Positions 49,864 through 59,424 of a stretch of 64,000 nt of DNA are shown piece after piece. A program made the translations under genes and the position numbers. The notes under the pieces are model-generated. The model was not told the DNA's origin. It worked only from the letters and a program-made list of their open reading frames with translations, and made no database searches. This DNA is from JANQIO01 sp965229625 (GTDB taxonomy: Bacteria; Pseudomonadota; Gammaproteobacteria; Pseudomonadales; Halieaceae). Within the stretch, counting starts at the first letter, position 1, and each line of letters begins with the position of its first letter. The stretch spans positions 620,001 through 684,000 of the forward strand of contig CBDDJJ010000001.1 in NCBI GenBank assembly GCA_965229625.1, in the 5' to 3' direction.

Positions 49864-50559
49864 CTAAGGCACATAGCGCGCGATAATGGCGCTGACGTTG
49901 AGTTCCCTGTCGACGTCACGCTTGACCGCAGCCAGCTTTTCGCGCTCGAACACCGGCCCGATGAACACCCGGTACAAGACCAGGTCATTGCGGCGAATAG
50001 CGCGATGGTAAGCCTTGTAGTCCCTGGCGATCAGATCAGCGGTGAGCTTGTCGGCCTTCTCCCGGGTACTCACTGACGCCACCTGCAGTACCCAGGCGAT
50101 GGGTATACCCTGCTCATCGAGAGCCGGGCTCTCGGGAGCCGGCGCCGTCTCGTCTTTTTTCGGCAGGGCGGGCACAGCCGCTTCGCCTGATGTGCTGGCC
50201 TTGCTAAAGGGGGTGGTTGAAGGTTTCGCGGTACTGTCCGCAGCCCCCTGCTTGCCGGCAGCAGGGGATACCGGTTCCTGTTTGCGAGGCTGAACTGAGG
50301 GCAGCGTCACCTGGTCGGCGGACGCCAGCGCGGCAACTTCCTCGTCGCTGGGTGTCGGCGTCGGCCGCACGGGTTCCACATTTGCCAGCGGTTGCGGCGC
50401 CGGGATACTCACACCCTCCAGTGCCGGCATGGGCTCGATCTGGGTTTGCCGGTCCAGTTCGCCGCGCTCGCTTTCAACGAAGATCACCGGCCAGAAGATG
50501 ACGCCCAGCGCAATGAGCACCAGAGCGCCTACCAGCCGCTGTTTGAGAATATCGTTCAC
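49864..50559 (-). CDS. dedD: DedD-like SPOR-domain membrane protein
   Basis: 231-residue bitopic protein: a short cytoplasmic N-terminus, one membrane helix (about 9-27, VGALVLIALGVIFWPVIFV), a Pro/Ala/Lys-rich periplasmic linker (about 40-150), and a C-terminal SPOR domain (WVLQVASVSTREKADKLTAD ... LVLYRVFIGP). SPOR domains bind denuded peptidoglycan at division sites. Its start overlaps the folC stop by four bases, and cvpA follows. Position and domains match dedD of the folC-dedD-cvpA-purF operon. Confidence 0.9.
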   Translation of the reverse strand: MNDILKQRLVGALVLIALGVIFWPVIFVESERGELDRQTQIEPMPALEGVSIPAPQPLANVEPVRPTPTPSDEEVAALASADQVTLPSVQPRKQEPVSPAAGKQGAADSTAKPSTTPFSKASTSGEAAVPALPKKDETAPAPESPALDEQGIPIAWVLQVASVSTREKADKLTADLIARDYKAYHRAIRRNDLVLYRVFIGPVFEREKLAAVKRDVDRELNVSAIIARYVP

Positions 50560-51758
50560 GCCTTGCCGTGCCCCTCCCCCAGGAGCTCCATGAATCCCGC
50601 TACCGTGTAGAACGAACCAAATACCACCAGGCTGGCACCGGTATCGGCAGACAAAAACTGCTGCCAGCCGTCAGCAATGCCCTCGCATTGAGTCAGCTGC
50701 GAAATGCCGAGCCCCTCCAGTGTCGAGGCCACCTCGGCGCAATCCAGGGCCCGGGAAACACCGGGTAAGGCGGGCAAATACCAGTGATCGAAGACCCCGG
50801 AACAGGGCCGCATCATAGCATGTATGTCCTTGTCGGACAGGACGGCAAACAGCGCCGCCCGCGGTCCGGGGACTTCCCTTTCAAGCCAGCTGACGAGGTT
50901 CTCGATCGCCGCCGGGTTGTGCGCCACATCCAGCACAATGCTGCTCCCCCGGGCCTCAATCCGCTGCAGCCGCCCAGGCAGTACCAGGCCATCGACCAGT
51001 TCCTTTAGCCTGGCATCGTCGATCCCGAAACCCAGCCGCGCCGCGGCCGTGCGGGCCGCGAACACGTTTTCAGGGCGGATAGACCCACCGGCCTCCACGA
51101 CCTCGTCGCTGAAAAACGTTGCGGGACACGCCAGCTCTTCCACCCGCTGCAGCACAGTTGCCGGAGGGTCGGCGTCTGCAATCACCACGTCGATGCCAGG
51201 CCGCAGCACACCGGCTTTCTCCCGGCCGATGCTCTCTCGATCGTTTCCCAGCCAGGCCTCATGATCGAGACTGATCGAGGTGATGACCACCAGGTCCGCA
51301 TCGACAATATTGACCGCATCGAGCCGACCACCCAGACCAACCTCCAGCACCAGCAGGTCAAGAGGTCGCTGCGCGAAGACCCAGAGCGCAGCCAGGGCGC
51401 CGAACTCGAAATACGTCAGGGAGATATCGCCGCGGGCGGCATCGATCGCCTCGAAGGCGTCGATGATGGGGGCGTCGGGCACTGGTTCACCGTTGATACG
51501 GATGCGCTCGTTGTAGCGCAACAGGTGGGGCGAGGTGAATACACCGACACGGCGCCCCTGGTCCAGTGCAATCGCCTCCAGAAGCGCCGAGGTAGAGCCT
51601 TTGCCATTGGTGCCAGCGATCGTGGCGACCGGCGGTGCCGGGGCGTCCAGCCCCAGCCTTGTCGCTACAGCGCTCACACGCTCGAGGCCGAGGTCAATGG
51701 TGCTGGGGTGCAATTGTTCCAAATGGGCGAGCCACTCGCCCAGTGAGCGTTGCGGCAT
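50556..51758 (-). CDS. folC: Bifunctional folylpolyglutamate/dihydrofolate synthase
   Basis: 400-residue Mur-ligase-type enzyme that makes dihydrofolate and adds glutamates to folates. It has the P-loop ATIAGTNGKGSTSALL at about residues 44-59, FTSPHLLRYNERI, EVGLGGRLDAVN and DVAHNPAA. The start is a single base overlap with the accD stop at 51758. dedD follows with a four-base overlap, so the accD-folC-dedD genes are translationally coupled. High confidence. Confidence 0.95.
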   Translation of the reverse strand: MPQRSLGEWLAHLEQLHPSTIDLGLERVSAVATRLGLDAPAPPVATIAGTNGKGSTSALLEAIALDQGRRVGVFTSPHLLRYNERIRINGEPVPDAPIIDAFEAIDAARGDISLTYFEFGALAALWVFAQRPLDLLVLEVGLGGRLDAVNIVDADLVVITSISLDHEAWLGNDRESIGREKAGVLRPGIDVVIADADPPATVLQRVEELACPATFFSDEVVEAGGSIRPENVFAARTAAARLGFGIDDARLKELVDGLVLPGRLQRIEARGSSIVLDVAHNPAAIENLVSWLEREVPGPRAALFAVLSDKDIHAMMRPCSGVFDHWYLPALPGVSRALDCAEVASTLEGLGISQLTQCEGIADGWQQFLSADTGASLVVFGSFYTVAGFMELLGEGHGKA

Positions 51759-52633
51759 TACACCGCGTCGGCCAGGACGGTTTCCCCGGTGAACTTGGAC
51801 AGCAGCCTGCCGATCGTCGCGCGCATGTCGTTGCGGTGCACGATCATGTCAATGGCGCCGTGGTCAAGCAGGAACTCGCTGCGCTGGAAGCCCTTGGGGA
51901 GTTTTTGCCGAATGGTCTGCTCAATCACATTGGGGCCGGCAAAACCCGCCCTGGCGTCTGGCTCGGCAATATTGATATCGCCCAGCAGGGCCAGGCTGGC
52001 AGACACACCACCATAAATGGGGTCGGTCATGACCGAGACGTAGGGGACGGAAGACACCTTGAGGCGCTCCAGCACCGCGCTGGTCTTGGCCATCTGCATC
52101 AGGGAGATCAGCGCCTCCTGCATACGCGCGCCGCCAGAGGCGCTGAAACAGATCAGTGGCATACGCTCTTCGAGGGCCAGTCGGGCGGCCCGGGTAAACT
52201 TCTCGCCCACGGCATAGCCCATGGATCCGCCATGGAAGCTGAAATCGAAGGCCACGACCATCACCGGCATACCCTGCAGCGTGCCGCGCATCGCCACCAG
52301 GGCATCTTTCTCGCCGGTGTTGCGCTGCGCCGCGGCAAGACGGTCGCGGTAGCGCTTGGTATCGCGAAACTTCAGGCGATCAACAGGTTCTACGTCGGTG
52401 AAGACCTCTTCACGGCCTTCCTGGTCGAGGAAAATATCGAGGCGCTGCCGCGCACCAATGCGCATATGGTGATCGCACTTGGGGCAAACATCGCCATTAC
52501 GCTCAAGGTCCGGACGGTACAGCACGGCCTCGCACTTCACACACTTTTTCCAGAGTCCCTCGGGCACCGTGGTGCGGCGCTCGCCGGATTGTTTGCGAAC
52601 CCCGGAAGGCAAAATCTTGTCGTACCAGCTCAT
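51758..52633 (-). CDS. accD: Acetyl-CoA carboxylase carboxyltransferase subunit beta
   Basis: 291-residue beta subunit of the carboxyltransferase that, with AccA, makes malonyl-CoA. The N-terminal zinc ribbon has CVKC and CPKC (four cysteines, about residues 33-55). The crotonase-like core includes GGSMGYAVGEKF, ICFSASGGARMQE and DPIYGGVSASLA. Length is typical. It is located between trpA (60 bases upstream) and folC (overlapping by one base), the classic proteobacterial trpA-accD-folC order. Confidence 0.97.
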   Translation of the reverse strand: MSWYDKILPSGVRKQSGERRTTVPEGLWKKCVKCEAVLYRPDLERNGDVCPKCDHHMRIGARQRLDIFLDQEGREEVFTDVEPVDRLKFRDTKRYRDRLAAAQRNTGEKDALVAMRGTLQGMPVMVVAFDFSFHGGSMGYAVGEKFTRAARLALEERMPLICFSASGGARMQEALISLMQMAKTSAVLERLKVSSVPYVSVMTDPIYGGVSASLALLGDINIAEPDARAGFAGPNVIEQTIRQKLPKGFQRSEFLLDHGAIDMIVHRNDMRATIGRLLSKFTGETVLADAV

Positions 52634-52693
52634 CGCATCGTCTCACTTGTGCTGCCAGGCAGCCTCAAAACCCCGGGTTCGAGCCCCCCGGGA

Positions 52694-53557
52694 TCAGGCA
52701 TTACTGGCCTTGTCTTCACCGTGTGCAGGCGGGATGCCGTCAACGCCGCTGCGAATATCTGCCAGCAGTGCCGCAGCCGCGTCGAGTATGCCCTGCTGGT
52801 CATCCCCTGCCGCCGCCCGGTCAGCCATGAGCTGGACCAGGGCACTGCCCACGACCACGCCATCGGCAACCTGCGCCACGCGCGCCGCGCTCTCGGCATC
52901 CTTGATACCAAAGCCGACCGCCACCGGCAGGGTCGTAAAGCGCCGGATGGTCGCCACGTGTTCGGCAACGCTATCCACGTCGAGATGGCCGGCTCCCGTC
53001 ACACCCTTGAGCGAGACATAATAAACGAAGCCAGTGGCGACCTCTGTGATTTTTTCCACCCGCGCTGCGGGCGTCGTGGGCGCCACCAGGAAGATGTTGT
53101 CGAGCTGTACCCGCTTGAGCTCGGCATTCAGGGCTTCCACTTCCTCCGGCGGCATATCGACAGTCAGTAGTGCATCAAGGCCGGCCTCGCTGGCCAGGTC
53201 TGCGAATCGATCAAAGCCCATGCCTACCACCGGGTTGGCGTAGCCCATCAGGAGTACTGGCGTTTCGGTATCAAGCTTGCGGAACTCCGCCACCATCGCC
53301 AGCGCGTCGCGCAGCCGGACGCCTTTGTCGAGAGCACGCTCGTGGCCGCGCTGGATGGTGGGCCCCTCGGCCATCGGGTCGGAGAAGGGAACACCCAGCT
53401 CAATGATGTCTGCGCCCGCCTCCACCAGCCTGTGCATCAGCGGTACGCTGATGTCGCGCAGCGGGTCGCCGGCTACCAGGTACGGAATCACGGCGCGCCG
53501 CCCCTCAGCCTGCAGCCTGGCAAAGCGTTGCGCAATACGTCCGGTTTGTTCTGTCAC
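52694..53557 (-). CDS. trpA: Tryptophan synthase alpha subunit
   Basis: 287-residue TIM-barrel subunit that splits indole-3-glycerol phosphate and channels indole to TrpB. The catalytic glutamate corresponding to E. coli Glu49 is Glu53 in IIELGVPFSDP. The residue aligned with E. coli Asp60 is Glu64 in PMAEGPTIQ, a conservative but noteworthy change. Other features are DMPPEEVEALNAEL and the phosphate loop VGFGIKDAES. It follows trpB by nine bases and precedes accD. The 23-residue C-terminal tail is longer than in E. coli. Confidence 0.95.
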   Translation of the reverse strand: MTEQTGRIAQRFARLQAEGRRAVIPYLVAGDPLRDISVPLMHRLVEAGADIIELGVPFSDPMAEGPTIQRGHERALDKGVRLRDALAMVAEFRKLDTETPVLLMGYANPVVGMGFDRFADLASEAGLDALLTVDMPPEEVEALNAELKRVQLDNIFLVAPTTPAARVEKITEVATGFVYYVSLKGVTGAGHLDVDSVAEHVATIRRFTTLPVAVGFGIKDAESAARVAQVADGVVVGSALVQLMADRAAAGDDQQGILDAAAALLADIRSGVDGIPPAHGEDKASNA

Positions 53558-53566
53558 GGTGCGGCC

Positions 53567-54784
53567 TTACAGCTCAATACCGTCGAGCCGGGCGACGGTG
53601 TTGATGTCCTTGTCGCCGCGACCGCTGAGGTTGACCACGATAATCTGGTCCCGATCCATGGTCGGCGCCAGCCGCGCGGTGTAGGCCAGGGCATGCGCCG
53701 TTTCCAGTGCTGGCATGATGCCTTCGGTACGCGTGACTTCATGGAAGGCCGCCAGGGTTTCCTGGTCGTTGGCGGCCACATACTCCACGCGCCCCATATC
53801 CTTGAGCCAGGAGTGCTCGGGGCCGACGCCGGGATAGTCGAGACCAGCAGAAACCGAGTGCGTGTGCAGGATCTGGCCGTCTTCGTTCTGCATGAGATAA
53901 GTCTTGTTGCCGTGCAACACTCCCGGCGAGCCCGCGGAGAGCGGTGCCGCATGGCGACCGGTATCCAGGCCATCGCCACCGGCTTCCACTCCGTACATGG
54001 CGACGCCGTCGTCGGATAGGAACGGGTAGAACAGTCCGATTGCATTGGAACCGCCACCCACACAGGCTACCAGCGCGTCGGGCAGCTTGCCGGTCATCGC
54101 CAGCGACTGGGCCCGGGCCTCACGGCCGATCACACTCTGGAAATCGCGTACCAGGCGCGGGTAAGGCGCGGGCCCTGCCACCGTGCCGATAATGTAGAAG
54201 GTGTTATCGACGTTGGTGACCCAGTCGCGCATGGCCTCGTTCATCGCGTCCTTAAGGGTACGCGTGCCGGAAGTTACCGGTACCACCTCAGCGCCCAGCA
54301 GCTTCATACGGTAGACGTTGAGGGACTGGCGGTAGACATCTTCCTCGCCCATGAAAACTTGGCACTCCATGCCGAGACGTGCCGCGATCGTCGCCGAGGC
54401 AACGCCGTGCTGGCCTGCACCCGTCTCCGCGATCACGCGGCGCTTGCCCATGTGCTTGGCGAGCAGCGCCTGGCCAACCGTGTTGTTCACCTTGTGGGCA
54501 CCGGTATGGTTGAGGTCTTCGCGCTTGAAAAAGATGCGTGCACCACCGAGTTTTTCCGACCAGCGGCGAGCCTCGTACAGGGGCGATGGGCGCCCCACGT
54601 AGTGTGCGAGATCTTCGTCGAATTCACGCTGGAAGTCGGGGTCCTGGGAGAGGCGGTTGTAGAGGCTGTCGAGCTCGTCCAGCGCCGCAATCAGGGTCTC
54701 TGACACATAGCGGCCGCCGTAGTCGCCGAAGCGGCCGGCGGCATCCGGCGTTGCGGCCAGCAGGTCAGTGGTAATGTGGTTCAT
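53567..54784 (-). CDS. trpB: Tryptophan synthase beta subunit
   Basis: 405-residue PLP enzyme that condenses indole with serine. It contains GRPSPLYEA, the PLP lysine in NHTGAHKVNN (near residue 96), GAGQHGVASAT, and the phosphate-binding CVGGGSNAIG. The ATG at 54784 gives the conventional TrpB1 N-terminus; an upstream extension of 43 residues is not conserved. It is separated from trpF by 76 bases and from trpA by nine. High confidence. Confidence 0.97.
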   Translation of the reverse strand: MNHITTDLLAATPDAAGRFGDYGGRYVSETLIAALDELDSLYNRLSQDPDFQREFDEDLAHYVGRPSPLYEARRWSEKLGGARIFFKREDLNHTGAHKVNNTVGQALLAKHMGKRRVIAETGAGQHGVASATIAARLGMECQVFMGEEDVYRQSLNVYRMKLLGAEVVPVTSGTRTLKDAMNEAMRDWVTNVDNTFYIIGTVAGPAPYPRLVRDFQSVIGREARAQSLAMTGKLPDALVACVGGGSNAIGLFYPFLSDDGVAMYGVEAGGDGLDTGRHAAPLSAGSPGVLHGNKTYLMQNEDGQILHTHSVSAGLDYPGVGPEHSWLKDMGRVEYVAANDQETLAAFHEVTRTEGIMPALETAHALAYTARLAPTMDRDQIIVVNLSGRGDKDINTVARLDGIEL

Positions 54785-54860
54785 GTAACAGTCTCGTAGT
54801 TCCCTAAAACGTACCCGGCAAAACCTGTCCGGGCAAAAACCTATCGCGAAGGCGCGCGGC

Positions 54861-55508
54861 TCATGTGCTTGCTGCGCCCCGGAGCGAATCCGCCTGCCTG
54901 ACGGCAGCCACAAACGCCGCTACTCTCTCAGCCGACTTGATACCAGGTGCCTCTTCAACGCCTCCGGACACATCCACCGCATAGGCCCCGGTTGCAGTGA
55001 TTGCATCCGCTACATTGTCCGCGTTCAGGCCTCCTGCGACGACCACAGGCAGCTCGGGAAACGCCGGCACCCGATCCCAGTCGAAGCGCTCTCCTGTACC
55101 ACCGGGCACACCCGGCTTGTAGGCATCCAGCAGCACCGCGGCGCCCGCGCTGTAGCGATCGATTTCGGCAGCTACATTCACACCGGGCGCCATCCTCAGT
55201 GCTTTCATCCACGGCACCTGGAATCCCTCGCAGTAGCCCGGCGACTCAGCACCATGGAACTGCAGCAGTCCCAGCGACAGCTCACCTGAGATCTCTCTCA
55301 CCCAGGCTGCATCTGCATCCACAAACAGCCCAACCGTGGTGACCATGGCCGGCACCGCCGCCACCACAGCGCGGGCCTGCTCCAGGCTGACCACCCTGGG
55401 GCTGTCCGGGTAGAACACCAGGCCTATCGCGTCCGCGCCGGCATTGACAGCAACGGCAGCGTCCTCGGGACGGGTGATGCCACAAATCTTGATACGGGTG
55501 CGAGACAC
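54861..55508 (-). CDS. trpF: Phosphoribosylanthranilate isomerase
   Basis: About 215-residue TIM-barrel isomerase of tryptophan synthesis. It shows RIKICGITRPEDA with the catalytic cysteine near the N-terminus, GADAIGLVFYPDSPR, LLQFHGAESP and the catalytic aspartate in LLDAYKPGVPGG. A GTG at 55508 was chosen as the start since it places KICG where the family has it; a TTG at 55520 is a second candidate. Neither has a strong ribosome site. It is upstream of trpB and downstream of truA, as in Pseudomonas relatives. Confidence 0.93.
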   Translation of the reverse strand: MSRTRIKICGITRPEDAAVAVNAGADAIGLVFYPDSPRVVSLEQARAVVAAVPAMVTTVGLFVDADAAWVREISGELSLGLLQFHGAESPGYCEGFQVPWMKALRMAPGVNVAAEIDRYSAGAAVLLDAYKPGVPGGTGERFDWDRVPAFPELPVVVAGGLNADNVADAITATGAYAVDVSGGVEEAPGIKSAERVAAFVAAVRQADSLRGAAST

Positions 55509-55556
55509 GGTGAAGGTCAATTCAGCAAGGGCGAGATAGTAACAGATGGCGCCTGG

Positions 55557-56408
55557 CTATGCAGGTAAGGCGCTGTCTCCAAGAAACCAGGGACCCGCGG
55601 GCGGCGATGTCAGGCCAAAGCGCTCCGGGTACTCAACGCCAACCAGGTAAAGCCCCCCTGCTGGCGCCGTATCTGGCGCCCGGGTGCGATCTTTCAGTGC
55701 GAGTAACTGGCTGAGCCATTCCAGTGGCCGATGGTCCTTGCCCATACTGATCAGGGCTCCCGCAATATTTCGCACCATGTGGTGCAGGAAGGCATTGGCC
55801 TGGATGTCGATAACCACCAGGCGGCCGTGACGATATACCCGCAGGAAGTCCACATGGCGCATCGGTGTGCTCGACTGGCAGGCCGCGGCGCGAAAGGAAG
55901 AAAAATCCTGCTCTCCCAGCAATTGCTGGGCAGCCGCGTGCATGTGTTCGTGGTCCAGCGGCTGCCGGACCCAGGCCAGGTAGTCGTTGCCGATGGCCGG
56001 GCTCACGGGCTCGTTGTAGATCAGGTATCGATAGCGCCGGGCGGTGGCCGAGAAACGGGCGTGAAAGTCCTCGCCAACAATGTCCCCGCCACGTACCGCT
56101 ACCGAGCTGGGCAGGTTCGCATTGGCGCCGCGTAACCACGACTGCAGGGGCCTGGGGTTGCTGGCATCAAAGTGAACGAGCTGCGCTGTCGCGTGCACAC
56201 CGGCGTCGGTGCGGCCGGCACAGTGAAGTCTTACGGGGTGATTGGCGACAAAACCGAGTGCAGCTTCCAGCGCACCCTGTACGCTGCTGACTTCGCTACC
56301 GCGCTGCAATTGCCAGCCGCTGAAGTGAGTACCGTCGTACTCTATCCAGAGGGCTATGCGCTGGTGAGATGCGGAGCCTGAAGCTGACTCCGTTGAGGGG
56401 TCAGTCAA
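55557..56408 (-). CDS. truA: tRNA pseudouridine(38-40) synthase
   Basis: About 283-residue pseudouridine synthase for positions 38-40 of the tRNA anticodon stem. It contains IALWIEYDGTHFSGWQLQ, the catalytic aspartate in CAGRTDAGVHA, FHARFSATARRYRY, FSSFRAA and FLHHMVRNIAGALI. No ATG lies at a suitable place: TTG at 56408 has GGAGG just upstream but closely spaced and overlaps the fimV stop; GTG at 56456 is the alternative and would add 16 residues read out of frame with fimV. Function is secure; start is not. Confidence 0.92.
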   Translation of the reverse strand: MTDPSTESASGSASHQRIALWIEYDGTHFSGWQLQRGSEVSSVQGALEAALGFVANHPVRLHCAGRTDAGVHATAQLVHFDASNPRPLQSWLRGANANLPSSVAVRGGDIVGEDFHARFSATARRYRYLIYNEPVSPAIGNDYLAWVRQPLDHEHMHAAAQQLLGEQDFSSFRAAACQSSTPMRHVDFLRVYRHGRLVVIDIQANAFLHHMVRNIAGALISMGKDHRPLEWLSQLLALKDRTRAPDTAPAGGLYLVGVEYPERFGLTSPPAGPWFLGDSALPA

Positions 56409-59400
56409 TGCCCTCCAGCAGCTCGCGGGCCTCGCCCTGCTGGGCTCCGCTGCCACCCTCCATCACTTCTTCGAGGATGCTGCGCGCACCGTCGTGATCG
56501 CCCATATCGATATAGGCGCGTGCCAGGTCGAGCTTGGTGGCAATCTCGTCACCATCAGCCGCGAACACCAGACCGTCGTCTTCGCTCTCATCGGAGCCCA
56601 TGTCGAGCTCCAGGTCGGCAAGATCAGCGTCGCTTTCGTTGTCTTCACCGAGGAGATCGAGCTCGACCCCGTCAAGCTCGGAACCGATATCCAGGTCGCT
56701 GGCGCCGAGATCAGGCTCCTCTGCATCATCCTGGATCAGCGGTTGGTCGTCCTCCAGGCCTCCAGCCATGTCCGACAGATCGCTGTCATCATCATCCAGG
56801 GACAGGCTCATGCTTTCGAGGTCGCTATCACCCTCCTCGAGGTCTGCGCCCAGTTCCCCAAGATCCTCCAGCAGAGCGTCATCCCCGGAGGCCGCAGCCG
56901 GTTCGGCGTCGAGCCCATCCAGCTCCAGGTCGGGAAGATCGATGTCGCTGAGCTCCCCGGCGTCATCCGCCGTATCCAGGCTCAGCTCGTCGAGTTCCGC
57001 TGAGGCATCCGCAGCCGGTGCTTCGACTGCTTCATCAGCGAGATCCATGGTGAGATCATCGCCCAGACCCAGTTCATCGAGCTCCAGACTGTCGCCGGCC
57101 AGTTCGTCCTCAGAAGACGGTGCCTCCGCACTATCCAGGTCCAGACCAGGCCCGTCGTTTCTGATGACGGTTTTGTCCTCATCCAGATCCAGCCCGAGTC
57201 CATCGTTCACTACGACGGTCTTGTCCTCGTCCACATCCAGGTCGAGGTCCATTGATGAATCATCATCGAGTTCGAGGCCGGCGGCTTCGTCATCGATATC
57301 CAGGCCCAGTTCATCGGTATCGCCGTCCAGGTCGCCGATCTCTGACACATCAAAGTCCAGACCGGCATCATCACTGTCGTCTGCCGTGAGATCATCCAGG
57401 TCGGCATCCAGGCCCAGGTCCACTGACTCTTCAAGCCCCGCATCAATGCCGGCCACGGGCGTGGCGGATGCCACGCTGCTGGCGCGAGCCGCCTCAACTT
57501 CGGCAGCGGTAATGGTCGGATCAGGCAGGTCGTCCAGCCAAACTTCGCCACCGTCAACCGCCTCCAGCAGTGATCGGGCGCGCTGCAGCACATTTTCATC
57601 ACCGATGACCTGAAGATCGGCGTACTGCTGCTGGAACTCACCGCTCTCAACCATTTCCACGCAGGCTTCCATCAGCTTGATGCGATAGTCGGTATTGGTG
57701 GGCTCAACAGCGATGGCTGCCTTCAACAGGTCTACTGCCTGCGGGAAACGGCCATAAGCGATGTAGATATCCGCTTCGGCCAGCGCGTCACCGGACTCAA
57801 ACTGGGCCGCGTAAGCCTGCTCGTCGGGTGCGCTGTAGCTGCTCCCGGTGGGCGCCGGCGCTTCTACTTCCTGCCCGCCGACCTCTTCTTCGTCGAACTC
57901 ATCTACCAGCAGGCTGTCTTCGCTGAGGCTGACGTCTGCGAAATCGTCTTCGCCGCCACCACCGACCGCCGCCGCTGCCACCGGCATTTCCTGATCTTTC
58001 TTGCGGCCCAGTTTGGGTACCGAACCGCCGAGCTTGTTTCGCAACAGGTACAACACCAATAGTACGAGGGCCAGCAAGCCGGCCCCCACGTACATGATGT
58101 TGTCCATGACCCTATCCAGCATGGTCGGGGCCGGCGCCGGAGCCGGCCTCGGTGTGGGCTGGACCGGCTGTGGCTCTGGTTCAGCGGCCAGTTGTTCTGG
58201 CTCAGCTGCCGCGGGTTGTTCCGGTTCTGCTGCGACAGGTTCCGCCGGCTCGAGCGCTTCGATCGTGCCTTCCTGGCCGGCAGGCATGTCTTCGACGTCC
58301 CCGCCCGCTCTCTCGAGAGCGTCCTGCAGCGCGGCGATCTGCTCGTCTTTCAGGGAGATCAGGCGCTCCTGCATCTCCATTTGTTCTTCCATCGCGGAGA
58401 GCCGGGTGCCGAGCTCAACGTTCTCACGACGAGCCCGGTCCAGGTCTTCCATGCGCGCGCTGACGTCACCACTACCCGGCATCTCGTCACTGGCATCCAC
58501 ACCGGCGATCTGCAGGTGGCCCTCACCGCTGTCACTACCGGAAACGCCGGAAACATCCAGGCCCTCGGAGGCGTCCAGGCGATCCACGTCGCTCACCCCG
58601 CTCTGCCAGCGCTGGGTCTGGCGCTCCACCTCACGGACCGCCTCTTCAAAGCTCTGGGGGGTAATATCGCCGGCGGTGGGAAGGCGCAGCACATAACCCG
58701 CTTTTAACTGGTTGATATTGCCCCCGATAAAGGCCTCGGGGTTCAGGCGCTGGATGTCCAGCATGGTCTGTTGCACGCTGGCACCAGAGGGGCGGCCGGC
58801 AGCGGCAATCTTCCAGAGGGTGTCTGAGCGCTGCACGAGATACTGCTCGCCACTGGCCGGACGGTCCGTTACCTGCGCGTCATACTGGCGCTGGCTGGCG
58901 GGAGGCTGAGGCGCAGGCGCTGTTGCGCCGCGCGCCGGGGAAGGAGTACTACTGCGGCTGCCGCGCGGCGAGCTGGGCGGCCGTTGGGTGGCCGATGCGC
59001 GAGCGGCAATACCGCTTTCATCCCCGGCGAAAATCGGCGGGTCCAGCAGCACCGTGTACTCGCGCAACAGGCGGCCGGTCGGCCAACGCGCCTCGACGAT
59101 GAAATCCAGGTAAGGCTCGCGCACCGGGTCGGTAGACCGTATTTGCAGGACGGCACCGCCGGCCGGTGTGCCGACAACCTCGAAACGCAGGCTGGTCAGA
59201 AAGTAGGCGCGCTCCACGCCGGCACGGGAAAAGTCTTCCCGCGTCGCCAGGCGCACGCGGATCTGGCTGGGGTCAAGGTCGCCGATTTCCAGCAGCTTGA
59301 CCTCTGCGACGAGGGGTTCATTGAGAAAAGATTTCAGCGTGAGCTCGCCCAGCCCCAACGCGGCCGCGATCCCGGGGTTTAACAACCCGAGGATGAGAAG

Positions 59401-59424
59401 CACTGACGCACACTTACGCTTCAT
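56401..59424 (-). CDS. fimV: FimV, inner-membrane hub of type IV pilus function
   Basis: 1007-residue protein. Signal peptide to about residue 21 (LGLLNPGIAAALGLGELTLK cut at LGLGEL, the conserved FimV start), then the FimV N-terminal domain, and a LysM peptidoglycan-binding module near 197-249 (QRSDTLWKIAAAGRPSGAS). A coiled coil follows (about 321-371), then one transmembrane helix near 440-460 and a cytoplasmic half. That half has a TPR-like segment (about 541-588), a long Asp/Glu-rich region including a duplicated DEDKTV element (about 729-765), and the C-terminal FimV domain (DEIATKLDLARAYIDMGD). FimV helps place the secretin and activates cAMP signalling, working with the Chp system. 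It sits between asd and truA as in Pseudomonas. Confidence 0.95.
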   Translation of the reverse strand: MKRKCASVLLILGLLNPGIAAALGLGELTLKSFLNEPLVAEVKLLEIGDLDPSQIRVRLATREDFSRAGVERAYFLTSLRFEVVGTPAGGAVLQIRSTDPVREPYLDFIVEARWPTGRLLREYTVLLDPPIFAGDESGIAARASATQRPPSSPRGSRSSTPSPARGATAPAPQPPASQRQYDAQVTDRPASGEQYLVQRSDTLWKIAAAGRPSGASVQQTMLDIQRLNPEAFIGGNINQLKAGYVLRLPTAGDITPQSFEEAVREVERQTQRWQSGVSDVDRLDASEGLDVSGVSGSDSGEGHLQIAGVDASDEMPGSGDVSARMEDLDRARRENVELGTRLSAMEEQMEMQERLISLKDEQIAALQDALERAGGDVEDMPAGQEGTIEALEPAEPVAAEPEQPAAAEPEQLAAEPEPQPVQPTPRPAPAPAPTMLDRVMDNIMYVGAGLLALVLLVLYLLRNKLGGSVPKLGRKKDQEMPVAAAAVGGGGEDDFADVSLSEDSLLVDEFDEEEVGGQEVEAPAPTGSSYSAPDEQAYAAQFESGDALAEADIYIAYGRFPQAVDLLKAAIAVEPTNTDYRIKLMEACVEMVESGEFQQQYADLQVIGDENVLQRARSLLEAVDGGEVWLDDLPDPTITAAEVEAARASSVASATPVAGIDAGLEESVDLGLDADLDDLTADDSDDAGLDFDVSEIGDLDGDTDELGLDIDDEAAGLELDDDSSMDLDLDVDEDKTVVVNDGLGLDLDEDKTVIRNDGPGLDLDSAEAPSSEDELAGDSLELDELGLGDDLTMDLADEAVEAPAADASAELDELSLDTADDAGELSDIDLPDLELDGLDAEPAAASGDDALLEDLGELGADLEEGDSDLESMSLSLDDDDSDLSDMAGGLEDDQPLIQDDAEEPDLGASDLDIGSELDGVELDLLGEDNESDADLADLELDMGSDESEDDGLVFAADGDEIATKLDLARAYIDMGDHDGARSILEEVMEGGSGAQQGEARELLEGID

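Noticed and set aside
56534..57613. 359-codon Ser/Arg-rich plus-strand frame inside fimV
   Set aside because: Antisense of the Asp/Glu-rich fimV region; low complexity.
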